Below, in pieces: positions 5,214 to 7,633 of a DNA stretch of 7,633 nucleotides. Within the stretch, counting starts at the first letter, position 1; every line of letters begins with the position of its first letter. Source of the DNA: Haloarculaceae archaeon (lineage in GTDB: Archaea; Halobacteriota; Halobacteria; Halobacteriales; Haloarculaceae). The stretch covers positions 1 through 7,633 of the forward strand of contig JAQCMX010000134.1 in assembly GCA_028274885.1 (NCBI GenBank), written 5' to 3'. The notes beneath the pieces were generated by a model, which made no database searches, was not told the origin of the DNA, and saw only the letters and a list, made by a program, of their open reading frames with translations. The translations under genes and the position numbers were made by a program.

Positions 5214-6077
5214 ATGAGTGAGGGAGAAACAAAGCTCGCAGACCAGCGCGGAAAGTTCACGCAGGTCGTCAAGGACGGCCGGAAGGTTCCGGACCTGGAG
5301 TGGGTATCCGGCCGGATACTCCTCTCGAACAAGCGGCTTGTGCTGGCGAGCAACGAGGGCAAGCGGACCATTTCGCTGTCGAAAATCGCAGGGGTCAAAA
5401 GCCGGATGGACGCCTCCCAGCCACTCGCAAAGGTTTCCAGCTACCTGTCATTGCAGGTGGGCAACGACGTCACCCTCGTAGCACCGCAGGATCACGAGAC
5501 GTTCGAGCACGAACTGTTCAGTGCGGTCCTCGATCGACAGGTCATTCTGGTCAAACACCCGGCCGTCGAGGGCGGCGTCGTACAGGACACGGGCTGGGAG
5601 AAAGGTCGACTCTCGATCGAAGAGGGGGCGGTCGCGCTCGCTCTCGCAAACGGTGAGTTCATCGAGGTCGATATCGACGAGGTGGAGACCGTTACCGAAC
5701 AGGAGGCCAAAGTAAAAGACGAGGAGCGGTTCGTCATCGAGGCCGAGCACACCATCGACCGGACCGCGGTCCAGACCCACATCTCCGGGCCGCGCCGGAA
5801 GGTGACCGTGCTTGCCGCCCTGCTTCGGAAAGGCGAACAGAAAAACACCACCGACGTCGAACTCACCGACGAACAAAACGAGGTGCTGATGGCGCTTTAT
5901 TCCGGTGTTTCGCCGTTCCAGATTCCTGATTTCGTCGACATGGATATCGACCGGATCGAGGACATCTTCGACGAACTCATCCAAGCAGGCGTCCTGGAGG
6001 AGGTCCGAACTCGGCGTGAAGTAACCCTGAAAGCGCGTGGCCGCCACATCGCCACTGAGGCGATGGACGAGGAGTGA
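5214..6077 (+). CDS. cheF1: CheF family archaeal taxis protein (CheF1-like)
   Basis: A 287-residue acidic cytoplasmic protein of the CheF (formerly DUF439) family, specific to archaea. CheF joins CheY to the archaellum motor complex (ArlCDE, formerly FlaCE/FlaD), so phospho-CheY can change rotation. Two beta-rich modules occupy about 29-107 (GRILLSNKRLVLAS, then SKIAGV) and 126-203 (KGRLSIEEGAVALAL, then VDIDEVETVTE), which fits a pleckstrin-homology-like N-terminal half. A winged-helix-like end lies at 217-285 (EQNEVLMALYSG, then IFDELIQAGVLEEV). The family signature VKHPAVEGGVV is at 113-123. The ATG at 5214 gives MSEGETKLADQRGKF, matching the start of cheF2 in pattern. In H. salinarum OE2402F stands in this place, after the HEAT gene, but which of its two CheF genes is the essential one is assigned here by position only. 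Confidence 0.88.
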   Translation: MSEGETKLADQRGKFTQVVKDGRKVPDLEWVSGRILLSNKRLVLASNEGKRTISLSKIAGVKSRMDASQPLAKVSSYLSLQVGNDVTLVAPQDHETFEHELFSAVLDRQVILVKHPAVEGGVVQDTGWEKGRLSIEEGAVALALANGEFIEVDIDEVETVTEQEAKVKDEERFVIEAEHTIDRTAVQTHISGPRRKVTVLAALLRKGEQKNTTDVELTDEQNEVLMALYSGVSPFQIPDFVDMDIDRIEDIFDELIQAGVLEEVRTRREVTLKARGRHIATEAMDEE

Positions 6078-6166
6078 GACCGCGAACGGATGATCGACAC
6101 GGACGCGACAAACCACGCCTTTCACTCGATTACACGGTATTCAACGGACACTGGACCGTTTGTCAG

Positions 6167-6171
6167 TTTTT
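6167..6171 (+). terminator. T-tract between convergent cheF genes
   Basis: TTTTT, preceded by CCGTTTGTCAG, lies 90 bases after the cheF1 stop in the 110-bp convergent gap. It is the longest T-run there on the plus strand and the likely end of the HEAT-cheF1 transcript. Confidence 0.45.
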
Positions 6172-6187
6172 GCTGTCCCAACAGCGG

Positions 6188-7066
6188 TCAGACGTTGACG
6201 TCTTCGAGGTGGTGGTTCACGGCCACCTGTCCGATAGGTGTGAGTTTCGCTCCCGTCTCGGTGTCGACGACGAGGTCGTCCTCCCGAAGACGGTTGAGTA
6301 TCAGTGTCAGCTTCGAGGGCTCTTCACCGACGATCCGGGAGAGCGTGCCGTCCGCGCCGCCCGCACCGGAGTAGATGGCCACGAGCACTTTCTTTTCGTT
6401 GTCGGTAATCTCGATATCTTCGATCTGGTCGAGAAGTTCCGAGTATTCGAGACGCAGATACCGGCCGAGAATCGACATCCTCCGGGGGGACTCTGTCCCC
6501 ACCACTGTCAGCATCGATTTGCTGGCTGACATGTGTCGTATCTGTAACACTGGGCGATCCGTCCCGAGGACGGTCCGCATCGTCCGGCCGAATCCGGTTA
6601 CCGTCGACAGCGAAATGTTAACCCTCTGAGCACTCGTGGCGAAGACCACCTGCTGCGGTTTGAGCGCCAGATTTGCTGGGACAAACTCGGCCTCGGTGAC
6701 GCGCCCGCCCACACGTGCCGGGTGTTTGATCGTTATCTCGGTGCCGTTGAGCAGCACTTTAAACAACACCGTGGAGAACTTTTGGATCATATCGCCGTCG
6801 GCTTCCACCGCCGCGACGTTTTGTTTCCCACCGTCTTTAAAGGCGACCGTGACTGTCGACTCAAAAAAGCCGCTGAGCTCAGTCGGGACGTGCCCGACCG
6901 CCACGTCGACAATCGAGGACAGCGGGATTGTGAGTTTGTCGTCGTCACCGGCGGCGAGAACGAGTCGCTTCTCGCTCAACAGGACCCGACCGGTCACCGG
7001 TTCCGGACGCTTGAGTCTGGTTGCATCGAACGTGGCGACGAAATCTGCAACGACTGACTCAGACAT
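6188..7066 (-). CDS. cheF2: CheF family archaeal taxis protein, second paralogue (CheF2-like)
   Basis: A 292-residue CheF-family protein facing cheF1. It shares the layout: beta-rich module at about 26-108 (GRVLLSEKRLVLAAG), signature IKHPARVGGRV at 113-123 (cheF1 has VKHPAVEGGVV), a second beta-rich module to about 200, and a winged-helix-like end at 220-291 (NEKKVLVAIYSG, then LILNRLREDDLVVD). It is less acidic and clearly divergent; identity is concentrated in those blocks. The segment 177-208, with RHMSASKS and RRMSILGRYLRLEYSEL, is more basic than the rest. In H. salinarum the second CheF (OE2404R) also binds Che and archaellum proteins, and loss of one of the two CheF proteins had little effect. 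A longer start at 7072 (MDMSESVV) is possible. I chose 7066 because MSESVVADF parallels cheF1, and the TATA box at 7093-7098 (about 24 or 30 bp away) does not settle it. Confidence 0.87.
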   Translation of the reverse strand: MSESVVADFVATFDATRLKRPEPVTGRVLLSEKRLVLAAGDDDKLTIPLSSIVDVAVGHVPTELSGFFESTVTVAFKDGGKQNVAAVEADGDMIQKFSTVLFKVLLNGTEITIKHPARVGGRVTEAEFVPANLALKPQQVVFATSAQRVNISLSTVTGFGRTMRTVLGTDRPVLQIRHMSASKSMLTVVGTESPRRMSILGRYLRLEYSELLDQIEDIEITDNEKKVLVAIYSGAGGADGTLSRIVGEEPSKLTLILNRLREDDLVVDTETGAKLTPIGQVAVNHHLEDVNV

Positions 7067-7092
7067 GTCCATACATCGCTACACAGAGGCGG

Positions 7093-7098
7093 ATATTT
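7093..7098 (-). promoter_or_regulatory. TATA box of cheF2
   Basis: On the minus strand CTAAATATCC, with AAATAT centred 23-24 bp before the ATG at 7072 and 29-30 bp before the ATG at 7066. It lies after the T-tract that ends the upstream gene, so cheF2 has its own promoter. Confidence 0.6.
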
Positions 7099-7122
7099 AG
7101 CGTTTCGTGTCAGTATCATATG

Positions 7123-7128
7123 AAAAAA
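7123..7128 (-). terminator. T6 tract after the 142-aa gene
   Basis: Six T on the minus strand (AAAAAA on plus), 38 bases past the TAA stop of the unknown gene and 25 bases before the cheF2 TATA box. It is a good archaeal terminator, separating the two transcription units. Confidence 0.55.
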
Positions 7129-7165
7129 TGGCTCGGCAGCCTCCACAGGCTCCTCGGGCGTAGCT

Positions 7166-7594
7166 TTATGAATCCAGATTGCGGGCGATGTCGGCCAGCG
7201 AGGCGTCGGGTCGATCCGGTGGCTGGTAGACCACGCGTGCCCCGGGCTGTCTGAGCCCGTACGCGTACCCCGCCGTGAGGACATCGAGCAACAGTGGATC
7301 GCCACCGCCCAGTTCGGCGGTATCGAGCCACTCTGCAAGCAGGTCGGTTCCGTCGCCCGTCCGGGCCTGTTGACGGGTGCGAACTGCCCGCCGGATCGCA
7401 CGATTTCCCTCGAGTGTCCGGTCTACGCGTGCGTGACACGACTGCTGATCGAAGGACACACTGATCACATCCGCGACCGCGAGTGACAGTTCCGCCGGCA
7501 GTGGGATCTGAAGCCGCCGGGTGCCGCCGACCTGGCTGAGGTGGACCCGGTGACTCTCAACGGTATCGTGGTCCGAGGCGATGCGGTCGGTCAC
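7166..7594 (-). CDS. Conserved haloarchaeal protein of unknown function (possibly DUF7112)
   Basis: A 142-residue soluble protein. The chosen GTG start (7592-7594) gives MTDRIASDHDTVESHRV; the frame stays open upstream to 7630, but that part would overlap the preceding gene and reads as non-conserved-looking sequence. The N-terminal half (15-60) is beta-strand-like (RVHLS, GGTRRLQIPLPAEL, VADVISVSFD, HARVDRTLEG). Then comes a basic helix (RAIRRAVRTRQQARTG) and a C-terminal part with LLAEWLDTAEL, GGGDPLLLDVLTAGYAYGLRQPG and VVYQPPDRPDASLADIARNLD. No catalytic motif is evident. I recall haloarchaeal proteins of this layout labelled DUF7112, but cannot confirm it. It is the last gene of a minus-strand operon whose preceding gene ends one base before this start, so translation is probably coupled. 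It ends at a T6 tract before cheF2. Confidence 0.68.
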   Translation of the reverse strand: MTDRIASDHDTVESHRVHLSQVGGTRRLQIPLPAELSLAVADVISVSFDQQSCHARVDRTLEGNRAIRRAVRTRQQARTGDGTDLLAEWLDTAELGGGDPLLLDVLTAGYAYGLRQPGARVVYQPPDRPDASLADIARNLDS

Positions 7595-7595
7595 G

Positions 7596-7633
7596 TCAGT
7601 CCTCGGCGAGCAGTTCCCCGACTGACCCACTAC
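7596..7633 (-). CDS. C-terminal end of an upstream gene, cut by the window
   Basis: On the minus strand a frame enters from the right edge and ends SGSVGELLAED at a TGA (7598-7596). Its stop is one base before the GTG of the next gene, which is why I accept it as coding. Eleven whole codons are too few to identify the product. By the layout in H. salinarum a taxis gene may follow cheF2 in this direction, but nothing visible shows that here. Confidence 0.4.
   Translation of the reverse strand, partial: SGSVGELLAED

Noticed and set aside
6074..6529. 151-residue plus frame after cheF1
   Set aside because: It overlaps cheF2 antisense and has no family features; a shadow frame.
7120..7254. Short plus frame starting MKKWLGSLHRLLGR with a nearby AT-rich stretch
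   Set aside because: Its first 15 codons look helical, but the rest is antisense to the 142-aa gene and arginine/proline-rich. The A6 run is better read as that gene's terminator on the other strand.
1..7633. CRISPR array, tRNA or rRNA gene, replication origin
   Set aside because: No regularly spaced repeats, cloverleaf arms or origin-repeat clusters were seen on reading either strand.

Overview
The window looks like a stretch of chromosome from a haloarchaeon (class Halobacteria). The evidence is high-GC coding sequence, strongly acidic predicted proteins, AT-rich TATA boxes about 25-29 bp upstream of start codons (leaderless transcripts), and a gene set (proteasome beta end, HEAT-repeat/CheF/CheF taxis genes) known from motile haloarchaea. 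I cannot name the genus from the sequence alone.

Layout. The left edge (2-157) is the 3' end of a proteasome beta-subunit gene. A two-gene operon of small double-spanning membrane proteins (725 to 248, minus) converges on it. From 726 to 1439 there is no intact gene. Most of this gap (about 814-1232) looks like a short non-autonomous derivative of a haloarchaeal IS200/IS605 (IS1341-type) element. It has related hairpins in the same orientation at both ends, a remnant resembling a TnpB C-terminus, and a 3' structure like the RNA end of TnpB genes. A nucleoside phosphorylase gene follows (1440-2165, plus, own leaderless promoter). It converges on a 476-aa FAD/NAD(P) disulfide oxidoreductase of the CoA-disulfide reductase type (3786 to 2356, minus).

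The right half is the edge of a chemotaxis gene region. A HEAT-repeat protein (3893-5125, plus) and CheF1 (5214-6077, plus) face CheF2 (7066 to 6188, minus). In Halobacterium salinarum the equivalents (OE2401F, OE2402F, OE2404R) link the Che signalling proteins to the archaellum motor; loss of the HEAT protein or of one CheF prevents the motor from switching direction. Further right, on the minus strand, is a 142-aa haloarchaeal protein of unknown function (7594 to 7166). It starts one base after the stop codon of another minus-strand gene cut by the window edge.

The most interesting parts are the putative mini-element with its orphan reRNA-like end, the purine-like active site of the phosphorylase, an inverted repeat lodged between TATA box and start codon of that gene, and the two very different CheF paralogues beside the HEAT protein. 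Functional statements rest on motif reading and memory of families; no database search was possible.
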